A stretch of 64,000 nucleotides of DNA from Hirudo medicinalis (lineage: Eukaryota; Annelida; Clitellata; Hirudinida; Hirudinidae), in NCBI GenBank assembly GCA_011800805.1, contig MPNW01000139.1, forward strand, positions 1 through 64,000, given 5' to 3'. Of the stretch, positions 35,901 through 50,900 are shown one piece after another (within the stretch, counting starts at the first letter, position 1; the number at the start of each line of letters is the position of its first letter). Under the pieces are notes generated by a model that worked only from the letters and a program-made list of their open reading frames with translations, did no database searches and was not told where the DNA came from. A program made the translations under genes and the position numbers.

Positions 35901-38900
35901 TAAATTTTATTTTTTAGTTTATACATTTCTTTAGCAAGCTTTATAATTCAAATAACTGTAAAGCAATGACATAAAGAAATATCACTCTCATGCTTTTGCT
36001 TGTTACTATTTTGAAATTTGTTGAGGGTTGAATGACATTCATGAAATCACTTGGAAAGGGATACACATTTATTCAATTAATTAACACTTGTAAACATTAG
36101 AAACTAGTCAATGATATCCCAAAATTTGAAAAATATTTATGTTTGAATGATGTTCAAAATATACCTTGAGGTCCTGAAAGCCCAACTTCACCCCTTGGAC
36201 CAGGTGCTCCAGGTTGTCCTGCGGGTCCAACCGAACCTGATGAACCTGTGGCACCTGCTGGCCCCACCGGTCCGACTATTCCATCCTCTCCTGGTAAGCC
36301 AGGAAAACCTGTACTGCCAGTATCACCCTGAGGACCCACGTTTCCTACTTGTCCAATCGCTCCACTAGAACCAGTTGTCCCCGTATCTCCAGTTGCCCCA
36401 GTTGGACCTGTTGCACCCATAAATCCAGGAGCACCAGATGGACCCTGAAGACCGGCTAAACCGGGAATTCCAGATGACCCTTGAGGACCCTGGGCGCCAG
36501 GATAGCCAACAGGACCTTTGGTTCCAGGTGCACCCGATGGCCCAAGATTTCCTGGAGCTCCTGGTAGGCCAATATCTCCAGGGGGTCCAACTGAACCTGA
36601 CTGACCAGTGTCGCCCGGAAGACCTTGAATTCCCTGTTGACCCTGAGGGCCAGCTGATCCCATTTCTCCGGTGAATCCCATTGGACCCGCTGGACCCGTG
36701 GCTCCATTAGGTCCCGGAAGCCCAGGATTACCTATTGATCCAACAGGACCCTGCGCTCCAGTCGATCCTTCGGACAAAAGCATCTATTATTGAAGCTATC
36801 TGACATTGTGATAGGCTTTACTAGTTTTAGAGCTGTGTGTATTTACCAGTTGGTCCCAGCAGTCCGGTTTGTCCCTGTGGACCTTGAGATCCCTGTTGAC
36901 CAGAGAGACCAGTTGAACCCGTATCCCCTACTGCTCCAATAGGACCTGGAACGCCGGGCGATCCAACTGATCCCATATCTCCAGACTGTCCTTGAGGACC
37001 AGAGAATCCAGTGGCCCCTTTTGTTCCAGTCATTCCCTGCGAACCAGTACTTCCAGTTTGTCCAGGCTGACCTGACAGACCGATCGCACCTGTCGCTCCG
37101 ATACTTCCAGAGATTCCAGGCTGTCCAGGAGCGCCATCATTACCAGGTTGGCCAGCTGGACCAATCTGTCCGGTTCGTCCAGGAAGTCCAGGCAAGCCTG
37201 TATCTCCTTGTGGACCGATCACTCCAGTTCCACCGATCGATCCAGTTCGTCCTTGTGTTCCTTTTGCGCCCGGCTGACCCGACAAACCGGGCTGACCATT
37301 GGGTCCGGGCGAGCCTTGTAAACCAGTAAGACCTCTTGGTCCAGTGGAGCCAGTTGAACCAGGAAGACCAGGAGCGCCCGGGGAACCATTAGCCCCTTGA
37401 GGACCAGTAAATCCTGTTTCACCTTTAGTTCCAGTGTTGCCAGGAAGTCCTTGAAGACCTTAAAAACAAAATAAAACCGATTTTATATCAGTTACATTAC
37501 TTTAAAAAAGCTTATAATACATTAAATAAGTTGCAAGAAATTAACCTTGTGATCCCATAGGTCCCTGACTTCCGCTGTCACCGGTTCCTCCTTTAGGTCC
37601 TTGAAGTCCAGCCACACCCAGAGATCCAAATGGTCCAGGTAAACCGGCATCTCCCGACGGACCAGGAAGACCTGAGATACCTGTTGCACCGGTAGCTCCG
37701 GGCTGTCCCACCGCTCCTGGATCGCCAGCTGGCCCAACCGGTCCCATTGCACCGGTATCTCCTATGACTCCACTAACTCCGGGCTCGCCTTGAGAGCCTT
37801 GCTGACCTGTAGCTCCCGTACTGCCTTTTGGACCACTAACTCCCATGAGACCTGTCGCGCCTCTAGCGCCAGGCGCCCCTGAAGGACCAGGTGAACCTGT
37901 ATTTCCGGTTGCTCCCACCATCCCAACAGTTCCCTGAAGGCCATTTTGTCCAACCTGACCCTGTTGGCCAATGGATCCTGGGTCCCCAGTATTGCCCTTT
38001 GAACCAGATAATCCTGGAAGTCCAGTTGCACCTGGGGCTCCTACCGGTCCAGATAAACCAGTGTCGCCTTTTTCTCCTTGGGGTCCTGTTATTCCTTGCA
38101 ATCCTCTCGTTCCTTGATTTCCTGGTGATCCTGCATCACCAGCCGGACCAGGTGTGCCGGGTGATCCTGCGGCTCCAGTGGCACCAGGCTGTCCAGCTTG
38201 GCCAGGAGATCCGATGCTACCTGGCTGACCAGGGGAACCCTGTGCTCCCATACCTCCTGCAAGCATGGTTTGATGAAATATTTAAAACAAAAGGCGAATT
38301 CAAACATCTCAGTTAAGGAGATTGCCTTTTCTAGCGTTCTAACACAACCACCGCTTGTTTTCACATAATTGTTACATCCTTGGGGCGGAAATATTATCAC
38401 TTAAATAAGAGAGGTAAACATATTTCAACCTGGTATTCCACTTTGTCCTGGTTGCCCTGGAAAGCCAGATTCTCCTTTAGGTCCTTGATTTCCTTTAGTG
38501 CCCTGAGGTCCAGCGTTTCCTTGTAACCCAGGAACACCTTGTTGCCCTTGATCTCCCATTAAGCCTTTAGCACCGGACAATCCGGGTTGACCTGTAGCTC
38601 CTTGAATACCTTGTGAACCACGATTTCCAACGGAACCAATATTGCCCTTTGGTCCTGGACCTCCTGAAACACCTGTAGCCCCTTGAGGTCCCTGAGAACC
38701 TGGCGAGCCATTATTTCCGGGCTGACCCGCATTTCCTCGGATACCCTTGGCGCCAGTGGCCCCAATTTCTCCAACAGCACCCTGAGACCCTGGTAACCCA
38801 ACAGACCCAGTTGCACCGGTGGCGCCTGGAGCTCCCATTTGGCCTTGATTTCCTGGTGAACCAGGTTGTCCCAAAGGCCCTAAAATTTGAGAATTAGTTA

Positions 38901-41900
38901 ATTTAATTTGGCTCTAAAATAAATCTATTAAGCTTGCCTTGGGGTCCAGTAGATCCGGTTGACCCGGAAGGTCCTTGGACTCCTTGAATTCCATCCTGTC
39001 CCCTTTGTCCTTGATTTCCAACTGCACCTTGCAATCCAGATAAACCTACAGCTCCTACATCGCCTGTCGCACCATTGCTTCCTGGAAGTCCAACGGAGCC
39101 ATTTTCACCCGTGAAGCCAGTGTCTCCATTCGGACCTGGAGCTCCCGGAAGTCCGGACTGCCCCATAAGCCCATCTGTCCCGGTTGACCTGTAAAGCCCG
39201 TTGAACCCTGTTGTCCATTTTGTCCTGGGATGCCTGCCTGTCCTTGATCTCCTCTTTGTCCAGGACTTCCACCGATACCCGGTTGTCCCTTAAAACCTGT
39301 TTCGCCGGTGGAACCCTGTAAACCCGTAGCACCAATTTGTCCAGAACTACCTGTGAAACCTATTTCGCCTTGAGCTCCTGTAAATCCAGGAATTCCAGGT
39401 TGGCCGGAAATACCAGTTGAACCGGTATCACCTCGAGTACCTGGAGCCCCCTGAAAACCTGATTCTCCTCTCAAACCGGTTGCTCCAGGCACACCTTGAG
39501 AACCAGTAAAACCTCTTTGTCCTGTCGGTCCAGGCACTCCTTGTTGTCCTTGCTGACCCGGTGAACCTGGTTGGCCAGGACTTCCAGAAGACCCAGTTGC
39601 ACCTTGTTCGCCAAGTGCTCCTACAGCTCCTTGTTGGCCAAGCTGACCCGGAGCTCCAGTGCTTCCACTGGGACCCCTTTGTCCAGGATTGCCATCGGTT
39701 CCCGGAGATCCTTAATAGAATTAAAAAATGAATTTGTATTGACTACCATGAAAATAATGCTAATTAATATTATTGCTGCATATTAAATACACATAAGGGA
39801 AAATTTGTGGCTGACGTAAAACGTGATGGTTTTTATTTTAAAATTTACCTGGATTTCCTGAATTTCCAGTATCTCCAGTAGCACCTTGAGGACCTCTAGC
39901 GCCTTGATTACCTGGCAATCCAACATCTCCCCTCTGCCCTCGAACTCCCATAGATCCAGAAACACCTGTTGCACCAACGCTACCTGGCTGACCGTCGGGT
40001 CCCGGCTGTCCAGTTCCACCCTTTTGCCCAGTCAAACCTGTAGCTCCTGCTACACCTTTTTGACCTTGAATACCTGGATTTCCTGGTTGGCCCGTAAAAC
40101 CCGTCGGACCGGGTAATCCAGGCAAACCTGGAGAACCCTGTGAGCCACCATCTCCTCTTATTCCAGTGGGACCTCTTGGCCCTTGGGCACCTGGAGAACC
40201 AGAATCGCCTGCAGGCCCTTGCTGACCCGAGGGTCCTGGAGCACCTACTTGACCAGCCTGACCTGTATTACCCTTTGAACCCGGTAAACCTAGTGCACCT
40301 TGCAGACCTACAGAAAATTTTTAGGCGTGATAACTTCATTTATCACTTAAAGCTTTACATTTAGATATAATGGTATAATTAATTGACCTGGTTGTCCCGT
40401 AGATCCAATTTCTCCTATTGACCCTTGTTCGCCTGGTGAACCCATGTCTCCGGTTGCCCCCTTTAAGCCTTGAGGTCCAGGCATTCCACTTACTCCGGGA
40501 GAGCCTCTGAGACCCTTAGCACCAGATTCGCCTAAAAGCCCTGGTGCTCCGACTGGTCCAGCTGCTCCAGGAGATCCAGGCAAACCAATCACTCCTGAAG
40601 AACCTGTTGCGCCCGTAAATCCTTGAGGACCTGGTAATCCTTGAGAACCTCTTTGCGATGAGGTCCTGGGGGTCCTGGAAGTCCCTGTTGTCCTAAAGTT
40701 CCTTTATCGCCAGTAGAACCTGTGAAACCTTGAATACCAGTAGATCCGGAGTTACCGAGGACACCCTGATCACCCTGCATTCCAGGTTCTCCTTTTGTTC
40801 CAGGCTGGCCAGGCTGTCCAGGACTTCCAATGGAACCTGTCGGACCCATTGGTCCGGTGTCACCTGTTGAACCGGTGGCACCAGGTTGCCCGATATTGCC
40901 ACTAAAACCGGTGGTTCCTAGGGCTCCAATTGGACCTTGACTTCCTTTTTGACCTGGTTGTCCCTGAGGACCCATAGGACCTAAATATAGAATGACAGTC
41001 TTTGTAACATGGAAATCTTAACGGTCTGCATACATTGTGAAATAAATTGCTAACCTCTCTCTCCAGGCTGCCCAGTTTGACCTGGAAAACCCGGAAGACC
41101 TCTTTGCCCTTGGGATCCAGCTTGCCCAGGAAATCCCAGAGGTCCAGTGCTCCTTGAAGTCCTCTCTGACCAGTCGCACCAAACAATCCTGTATTGCCTT
41201 GTATGCCAGGAGCTCCGATGGGACCCTGAGCACCTAAATCGCCAACTGATCCAGGATCGCCTCTTTCTCCCTGAAGACCAGGTAATCCTAATTGTCCCGC
41301 CTGTCCTTGAGGACCGGGTTGACCTGTCGACCCCTGAAAACCGGGAACACCTATTATCCCCTGCATTCCAGGCTGACCTTGAGCACCTGGATCTCCTCTT
41401 TGCCCAATAGGTCCTGTGTCACCCATAGAACCAGGAGATCCAGCTTGACCTTGAGTCCCTGGTTGTCCAGGATTACCAGGCAAACCGCTTTCCCCTTGCA
41501 ATCCCGGTTCACCATTTAATCCAGGCATACCAACTGAACCTTCTAAACCGAAGGCTCCTGGACTTCCTGGTGAACCAATTGATCCAGGAAGTCCTTGACT
41601 TCCTAGCTCTCCTTTAGAACCTTGTACGCCTTGCATGCCCTGCTGCCCAGGATTTCCGGGCATTCCAACATCTCCCGCAAGACCCTTTTCTCCCTTTGCT
41701 CCAGTCTCTCCTGGTGTTCCTGGCTGTCCAACTGCTCCTGGAGAACCCATTTGTCCAGTTGATCCTTTTAATCCGCTAGGTCCCTGAATGCCCTGTTGAC
41801 CCGGTGCTCCTGGATTGCCTTTTGGACCCGCATCACCCCTTGGACCCTGAGGGCCCTCCAAGCCTGATGCACCTGCCGGTCCTTGAAACCCAGGTTCTCC

Positions 41901-44900
41901 TTTTTGTCCTACCATACCAGGTATTCCCGTCGCCCCAGTGAAGCCTGTGTTACCTGACATTCCAGTAGCTCCTGTTGATCCAAAATCTCCAGGAATTCCT
42001 TTAGATCCGGCTTGGCCCATATTTCCAGGTTGTCCTGAACTTCCAGCTACTCCGGGTGAACCTTGGGAACCAAATTCGCCTGTGTATCCTTGTCCTCCTG
42101 TGGGTCCTGTATCTCCGGTATTTCCCATAGTTCCTTGTGAACCTGGTAGCCCTGGAGAACCTTGAGGCCCTACCATGCCTGACTGACCACCGGCTCCAGG
42201 CAAACCACTTTCTCCAAGTGTCCCTGGCTCTCCTGGTTGTCCTGTTGCGCCCTGAGATCCTGGATTTCCTCTGGTACCCGATTGGCCAGGTACTCCCTGA
42301 ATCCCGCTTTGTCCATTTGAACCAGTGTCTCCTCTAGAGCCAGGCTGTCCGGTGGGTCCAGTAGCGCCTTGAAACAGATGTTTTTGATAAACATAAACTT
42401 CATTTCTAATCGCGTAATCTATTTCAATTTATATTTTTATTTACCTTGGGGCCCTTGAAAACCTTGTTGTCCATTCTGGCCTGAAACACCAGGAAGTCCC
42501 TGCAAGCCAGGAAATCCTTGAGTACCAATATCTCCCCTTACTCCCTGAGAACCAGTGGAACCGGTTGAACCAGTATCTCCTGGTAGACCATTTAAGCCAG
42601 TTGCTCCCTGAACGCCACCAATACCCTGAGCACCGTTTGAGCCTGGATCACCTCTAGGACCTTGACTCCCCTGAGTTCCTGTAGATCCAGTTGCCCCTGG
42701 TAGACCGGCAGCTCCTGGTGCACCTGAATATCCGGTGAAACCTGGCTGTCCATTAAAACCTGGAGCACCACTAGATCCAGGTATTCCAGTTAAACCCTTA
42801 GGACCCTGAGGTCCAGCTTGCCCTGGCTGGCCGTTATTCCCTTGTTGACCGGGTAATCCAGAAGATCCCTTGGCACCAGCTGGACCTGACACTCCAGGGA
42901 TTCCTACAATAGGTCGCTAACTTTATTAAAAATAAATTAATTATATTAAATTAATTGAAGATTTTAAAATTATATTTTATGCATTTATCTAAATGTACTT
43001 ATTGTATTAAAAATCATATGGAAGTGCAATATTGTTATATTAAATGAATGGTACATAAATTGAAGATTGAAGTCCATACCTACTTACGATCATATACATG
43101 TGGCATACGAAATTTATTTGGGTTTTTTTTTACCTATGGTTAGAATTTTTAATCTTTCTTAAAGCATTAAATAAATAAGAAATTGGGTACCTGTGCTGCC
43201 AGTCGATCCCTGTTGCCCTTGAGAACCAGATTCTCCTTTGGGTCCCTGATTACCTTGACTACCCATGGATCCCTTTTGTCCAGTAGCTCCTGTAGGTCCA
43301 GTATATCCTGTTTCACCTTTGGAACCGGGTGTCCCTATTTGACCGGACATTCCTAAAGGACCTTGTGGTCCTTGATCTCCAGCAAGTCCTGGAAGTCCAC
43401 TCATACCCTGCGCACCTCTTGGACCTTGCTGCCCAGGCTGTCCTATAGCTCCCGTGAAACCTGTATTTCCATTAGCACCTGAAACTCCAGAATCACCTGG
43501 AGATCCGGAAGCTCCAGGATCTCCAGCTGGACCTGTATCTCCCGTTGCTCCTGTTGCACCCTGAAAACCAGGACCACCCACTGATCCGGATTCCCCTTTT
43601 GGTCCTGCAGGGCCAGTGGCTCCTTGAGGTCCTGTGCCACCTCTAATTCCAAGCGCGCCTTTTTGACCAGGTTGTCCTAAATTACCTGGGGAACCTTTTA
43701 ATCCAGGTTGGCCTGGTTGACCATTAGCACCTTGTGGACCAGATGGGCCGGTGTCACCTGTTGTTCCTTGTTGACCGGGCGTTCCTTGTTGGCCTAAAAT
43801 TTTGATAGATTCGACGTTGATTGTGATATCTTAAAGCAAAATGACAAATCAAGCACAAATTTTTGCTTTTAACCAAACCTGGTTCTACTTTAAACATGTA
43901 TCAACTTATTTAAATTTTAACATAGCGAACAGCTATTATTCTTTTTAAAAATTTGACAAAAACTGACAAGACTCGGACTTCAACAAGCCTTTCAAAGTGA
44001 AAAAATCTTTAATTGATCTTACCAGGTAAGCCAATACTTCCAGGGGAACCGACGGATCCCATTTCTCCTTTTCCACCAGAAGTTCCCGTTGCTCCAGTGG
44101 CTCCGGGAAGACCTGACTGACCTGACTGACCCCGTGTTCCTTCCAAACCGGCACTTCCGGTAAATCCAGTTTCTCCTTGTAAACCGGTAAACCCTGTATT
44201 TCCAGTAAGACCAGTGAAGCCAACTTCTCCATTAGGACCTGGCTGACCGACTGGACCCTGTTGACCAATTTCTCCTATTCCCCCAGATGCTCCTTGCATT
44301 CCAGAAACTCCAGAATTTCCTTTTGTGCCCATATTTCCTGTAAAACCAGTGTCTCCAGGAAGTCCCTTAGGACCCGTTGCGCCTTGTGGACCGACAGATC
44401 CTGGAGAACCTGGCTGACCACTAGGCCCTAAGTTACCAGGTTGCCCAGGTGTTCCTGCTGCTCCTCTTGTTCCTGGAGTTCCACTTTGCCCTTTCAAACC
44501 TTTAGGGCCAGGTTGGCCCTGTTGACCAGGATTACCCATCAAACCAACAGGTCCGCTGATTCCCATTTCTCCTTTTTGGCCACTTGGTCCTTGAACTCCG
44601 GTGAAACCTTTGAAAATTACAAGGTTATAAGATAAGTACTAACAAAATTATAATGTAAACAAAGCATGAATAATTTACAAGATTGAAGTCAAACCTTGTG
44701 GTCCAGTGACTCCTGTAAATCCTTGAAGACCTTGCTGGCCGGGAGATCCAGCGTTTCCTGGGGAACCGGGATTACCTGACTGGCCCGGAGCTCCAGGAGA
44801 TCCTATTTCTCCTCTCTGACCTTGACTTCCTGTATTGCCGAGGGTTCCAGAATTCCCAGAATATCCGGTATTTCCAGATGATCCAGTATCGCCTGTAGCA

Positions 44901-47900
44901 CCGACCGACCCAGGCTGGCCAGTAAACCCAGTTGACCCTTGACCTCCCATTCTACCTGTATCACCTCTTACTCCTTGAACACCCGTCGGGCCTGTAGGAC
45001 CTGTTGATCCTTGATCTCCAACGGATCCGGGTTGACCTGCAATAAAGGAATTTTTAAACTAACGAAATCATAAGGGTATTGCAACGGGCTTTAAAGAAAC
45101 ATTAATTATCTGCTACTTTGCTGTTTTGGATATATCAGGAAAATAAAACAAGATTATTCAATTTATCTAAAGCTTCTTATTTAACAAGGGCAAGTTAGTG
45201 AACCTCTGTTTCCGTCTCTTCCAGGAGATCCCTGAAATCCACGTTCGCCTTGCTGACCCACTGCTCCGGCTATGCCAGTGGCACCCATAGCACCTTGCTG
45301 TCCCGGTTGACCAGATTGACCGGGTTGTCCTATAACAAAAGTTGCCTCGTCTTTATTAATATTGCCCCAAATTTTTATTTGAAGCTATAGATAAATAAAT
45401 ACTTCACCCAATGGTCATGTAGTGGATAGTGGATAGAATTTCTCTTACAAAAGCATTTATATTGCAACAGTTTCAGACTTTGGCCTATGCAATCATCTAC
45501 AAGTCTCTTACCTTGATCTCCGAGTGAACCCTGAGGTCCTTGCTGGCCTTGCAAGCCCTTTGCTCCTGGAGCTCCCTGATTTCCTCTAGATCCGCTTGCC
45601 CCTCTCATTCCTTTCATTCCTTCTACCCCAGGTTGGCCGGTTGAGCCAGGAAGTCCCTTGAGACCCTGTAGACCTTGATTTCCTGGTTGTCCCATGTCAC
45701 CTTGCGATCCTCTCGGGCCAGGTAATCCAGTAGAACCAGTAAGACCAGTGGAACCTGAACTTCCCGGTAATCCAGGCGAACCTTGAGCTCCAACTCTGGC
45801 TGGTGTACCTGGATCACCCATTGGACCAGTATCACCTACTAAACCTTTCTGACCGGTGGCACCAGTGACACCTGTATATCCGATTTGGCCCGACTGTCCA
45901 ATAGGACCCTGTGAACCTATGGCATTTGAAAGTAAATTTAAATTTTGAGGAGATATAATTATATTTTCTAATGTGGCACAATACCTGTTGCACCAGGAGC
46001 GCCAGCACTTCCTTGCGCTCCCTGAATTCCAGATACGCCAGGAGTTCCTTTCGTGCCTTGCGAGCCTTGCTGTCCCTGCTGGCCGGGTGAACCTGATTGA
46101 CCTTTGCTTCCACTTGGTCCTTGAATACCTGTGTCTCCAGGTAGGCCAGAATTGCCCTGCATTCCCTTTGGACCTGGAGAACCAGCTTGACCGCTTGGAC
46201 CTGTGGCTCCTGTGCCTCCAATGCTTCCTGATATTCCCGTCGATCCAGTTGCACCGGTGGCACCCTGACTACCCTGTGCACCTTGTACTCCTGTGGATCC
46301 AGTAGCGCCGGTTCCTCCAGTATCTCCGGTAAAACCATTCATACCCAATGATCCAATATCTCCTTTTAATCCTTGCAATCCTTGTTGTCCAACCTGTCCT
46401 TGCTGCCCAGGATTTCCAGGCTGACCATTGTTGCCTGGTTGACCGGTGGCACCTTGAACACCTTGTAATCCAGGAGAGCCACTATCTCCTTGCGCACCAG
46501 TAACTCCCGTAAAACCTGTCGAGCCCGTATATCCCTGAAGTCCTTGAAAGCCTGTATCTCCCGTAAATCCACTAGCTCCAGTAGCACCGTCACTTCCTTT
46601 CTGACCCTTATTTCCTGAAACTCCACTTAAACCTCTAGCTCCTTGCTGTCCTTGAGATCCAGGAGCTCCAGATGATCCTTGCAAACCAGGTGAACCTGAA
46701 GTACCTTGGTTACCTGGTAATCCTGGCGATCCTTTTTGTCCTGGTAGTCCAATTTGTCCAGAGGCTCCTGTGTCGCCCTTTGTTCCTTGAATTCCTGCTT
46801 GACCAGTAGATCCTATCATTCCATTCACTCCAGAAGAACCGGTTTGACCCTTGTTTCCAGGAGTACCAGGTTGTCCTTTAGGAGATGCGATTTTATCACT
46901 TTAGTTTTATCATTCGAATGCAGTACAAATGCTATTTAAAATTAATTTAACACACTTTACCCGCTACTCCAGGCGCACCAGGTTGACCGGACTGTCCAGG
47001 TAAGCCATTTTGCCCCATACTTCCAGGATTTCCGATAGAACCTGGGCTTCCTGTTGGCCCAGTTGCTCCTTGAGCTCCTGGTGATCCTTGTTGTCCTGGA
47101 TTTCCAGCGTTCCCTGGAAAACCCGATTCTCCCTTCGCACCTGTTAATCCTTTCGCCCCAACACTACCAGTCGCTCCAGAAGCTCCTTGTACCCCTGTCC
47201 AGCCTGTAGCTCCAGTAAATCCTTGAGGCCCAGTGAAACCCATGGATCCTGGATTTCCTATTTGACCCGAACTTCCAGTATCTCCGGAATTTCCAGGAGC
47301 ACCACTTGAACCAGGAAAGCCCATTTGCCCCATTGGACCGGCTTGTCCAGTGGCCCCCGTATCTCCTTGTGCTCCCATCACACCAGAAGGACCTGGCTGT
47401 CCAACTGATCCCGGAACTCCAGAAAATCCTTGTGGACCTGGATTGCCTATAGCACCTGGTTCTCCCCTACTTCCGAGCGAGCCAGAAGTTCCAGGATTAC
47501 CTAAAAGAAAATTTTAAATCATATTTAACAAGTAATATGATAATGTCATCGCTACCAGCCCATTGCACTCGGGGTTGGCTGAATCCTGCAATTACATCAT
47601 GTGCATGTAACTCGGGCGCATCATTTTTGTGTTTATGGAGATGCGTTCAGGCTTTTCCAGGTTCATTAAATAAAGTTAACTATATGGAAATGCAGTCTGT
47701 TCAATGATTTCTAAAGCAATAAAATATGAGATATTTTGTTTCTCAAATCATATTTACCGGGTAATCCAGGCGATCCAGTAGCTCCTCTTTGGCCAACGGT
47801 TCCTGGAGTTCCGGATATACCTTTTTGACCCGAAATACCTGAGACACCTGTTGCACCTGTTCCTCCTGTGGCACCAGGACTACCAGAACTTCCTTTTTGC

Positions 47901-50900
47901 CCAGCCTGCCCAACCGATCCTTGCTGTCCAGGTAGACCCGAGCTTCCAGTAGCCCCTTGAAGTCCTTGACTTCCTGCTGTACCTGGTGAGCCTAAAGATC
48001 CAACTGAACCAGGTGTTCCTGTCGCTCCCTGCGAACCTTGTCTGCCCTGCATTCCTTTGATACCCATTTGACCAGACTGTCCAGTGAAACCTGCAATAAT
48101 TTATTTTTATATTTAAGATTGTATTGCTGAATTTTAAGAATAATATTACTTAATTTGAAGAATTATTTAAATGAGAATAGTTACCTTGAGCACCGGTGCT
48201 TCCAACGACTCCTCTTTGACCCTGAGATCCAGATGATCCAGGAGTTCCGGTTTCACCCTTTGAGCCTGGAGAGCCTGTAAATCCCTGAAAACCAGCATCT
48301 CCAGGAAGCCCAGGTTGTCCCTGTGCTCCTTGTTGGCCTCTTGATCCTGAAATTCCTGATATGCCTTTGAGACCAACAGACCCCGGTTGACCAGTAGCAC
48401 CCTGTTGGCCAGGTTGGCCAGCAGCTCCTGGTTGACCCTGAGATCCCATATCACCTTGGCTTCCGGCACTTCCGGTTCCACCTGTTTGTCCAGTAAATCC
48501 AGAGGCGCCAATAGCTCCAGCATTACCCCTAGTTCCAGGTGAGCCATTTTGACCTGTAAAGCCAGTATAACCTGTTTCTCCTTTTAATCCCGACAATCCT
48601 TGAACACCGGTTGCACCTAAAATAGGAGATGCGGCATGAGAAGTACAGAAAATAAAATAACATTTCATGTACTACTATTACCTGTTTGTCCTGTGAATCC
48701 GGTTGCTCCCTGCTGGCCCGTTGGTCCGGTGCCACCAGTACTGCCCGTTCTTCCGGAAGAACCAGTAAATCCAGCTAATCCAGGCGACCCGACATCCCCT
48801 GGAGTTCCAGCCTGTCCAGGTGTTCCAGTATTACCCTGTTCTCCCTGAGGTCCTTGAGGACCAGTATAACCTTTCAAACCTTGTTGTCCCAGGGATCCGC
48901 TTTCTCCTTGTTCACCTTGTTGACCCTGAGGCCCCTGGAGTCCTACTGAACCAGGTTCTCCAGGCGAACCGGGATTTCCATTTTGTCCAGGAGTTCCTAA
49001 TAATTTTATTATTGCAAAGTAACTATTATATTAATAGTTAATTTATGTGGCACCATGAGTAAAGTCATCACTTCTCGCATAGTAGATTTAATTCAATAAA
49101 CCTTGTAAGCCATTGGAACCAATTGCTCCCATTTGTCCTACTGGACCAGTGTCACCGGTTCCTCCGTTTAAACCAGGTTGACCTTGAATCCCTTGAGGCC
49201 CCTGGACACCAGATTCTCCAGCAATTCCAGTAAAACCAGTAAAGCCAGTTATTCCGGTAATGCCTTGAACGCCGGTTATGCCGTTCCCTGAGGGTCCCCT
49301 AAGCCCTTCAAGTCCTTGCTGACCAGGACGACCATCACTGCCTCTTTGCCCTGGCAATCCAGGCAGTCCAGCATTTCCTGCAAAACCGCTGTCACCCGGG
49401 TTTCCTGGCTGCCCCGTAGATCCTTTAAATCCAGTAAAACCAGTGGCTCCAGGGAATCCAGGAGCTCCTTGAGGTCCTTGAGATCCAGCTAAGCCACTGA
49501 AACCTGACTCACCCTTTAAACCCACAACTCCCGTAGGTCCAGTACCTCCTGTGTTACCCACCTGCCCTTGCTGCCCTCTGACCCCTGAGGTTCCTACCTG
49601 GCCAGTAACACCCTTAGATCCTTGTTGACCTGCGGCTCCAGTGAATCCTGTAAATCCTTGTTGCCCAGTGTTTCCTTTTTGTCCAGTTTGACCAGGCTGC
49701 CCAGAGGTACCTTGTGGTCCTTGAACGCCAGGTTCTCCTTTAGCACCCTGTGAACCCCTCGGTCCACTCTGTCCTTTGCTTCCAGTGGCACCTGGAAGTC
49801 CAGTCGATCCAGTCGATCCCGTCAAACCAGTAGAGCCCATTAGTCCGGTGCCTCCTTGAGTGCCTGGTGATCCATTAGCTCCTTTGAAACCTTGTTCTCC
49901 TGGAACTCCTGGATTTCCAGTAGACCCCGGATCGCCCAAAGCTCCCACTGAGCCAGGTTGGCCTGGACTGCCAGTGGAACCAGTACTTCCCTGAGCTCCC
50001 TTACTACCTTGTTGTCCAGGACTACCAATATTACCAGTAGCACCCTTTTGTCCCACTGCTCCATTAGTGCCTGTGGAGCCCGTGTAGCCTACTTCGCCTC
50101 GTGCTCCTTTTTGGCCTGTTGATCCCGTGCCACCTATGATAAGAATGATATTGTTTAGTTTAAAATGTAGACTTGTCTAAGAAAACAATTTTAAATTTTA
50201 ATTTACCAGTAATTCCATCAATTCCTGGTGCTCCAGATTGACCAGCATTTCCTTGCGTTCCTGTTATGCCTGGCAAACCTACCTGGCCTGTCCAACCACT
50301 AGATCCAGTGAAGCCCGTTTCGCCCGTAGCACCTTTTGATCCCATGGCTCCAGGTTGCCCATCGGCTCCTCTAACTCCTGAAACACCTTTTACACCCGAA
50401 ATTCCTGTTAAACCTGGCTGACCGGGAGAACCATTAGAACCGGGCACCCCCTGAGATCCAGCTGAGCCTATTTCACCTTTTTGACCAGTACTACCTGTTG
50501 AACCCTGCTGACCTGTACCCCCTTGAGTTCCTGTTGCACCTGTGGCCCCACGAGGACCGGAAACACCTGAAACTCCCGACGCACCCTGTACTCCAGTTAT
50601 TCCTGAACTACCAGTAAATCCAGTGTCGCCTGTTGCTCCATTTGTACCCGGTAATCCAGAAACGCCTAGTTAGGATTTGTTTAGATTTGTTTAAATTCTA
50701 CGAAATATTAATAACGAAATAAATTGTGAAATATTCATTATGAATTTAAGAAGAAGGATGTTGTATGAAGATATACCCGGCAATCCTGTTTGTCCTTGTT
50801 GTCCTTTTACACCACTCTGACCAACTGACCCGGTATCACCCTTAGGACCAGTAACACCAGGGCTGCCTGATTGTCCAGGAAGACCACTTTGACCAGTATC

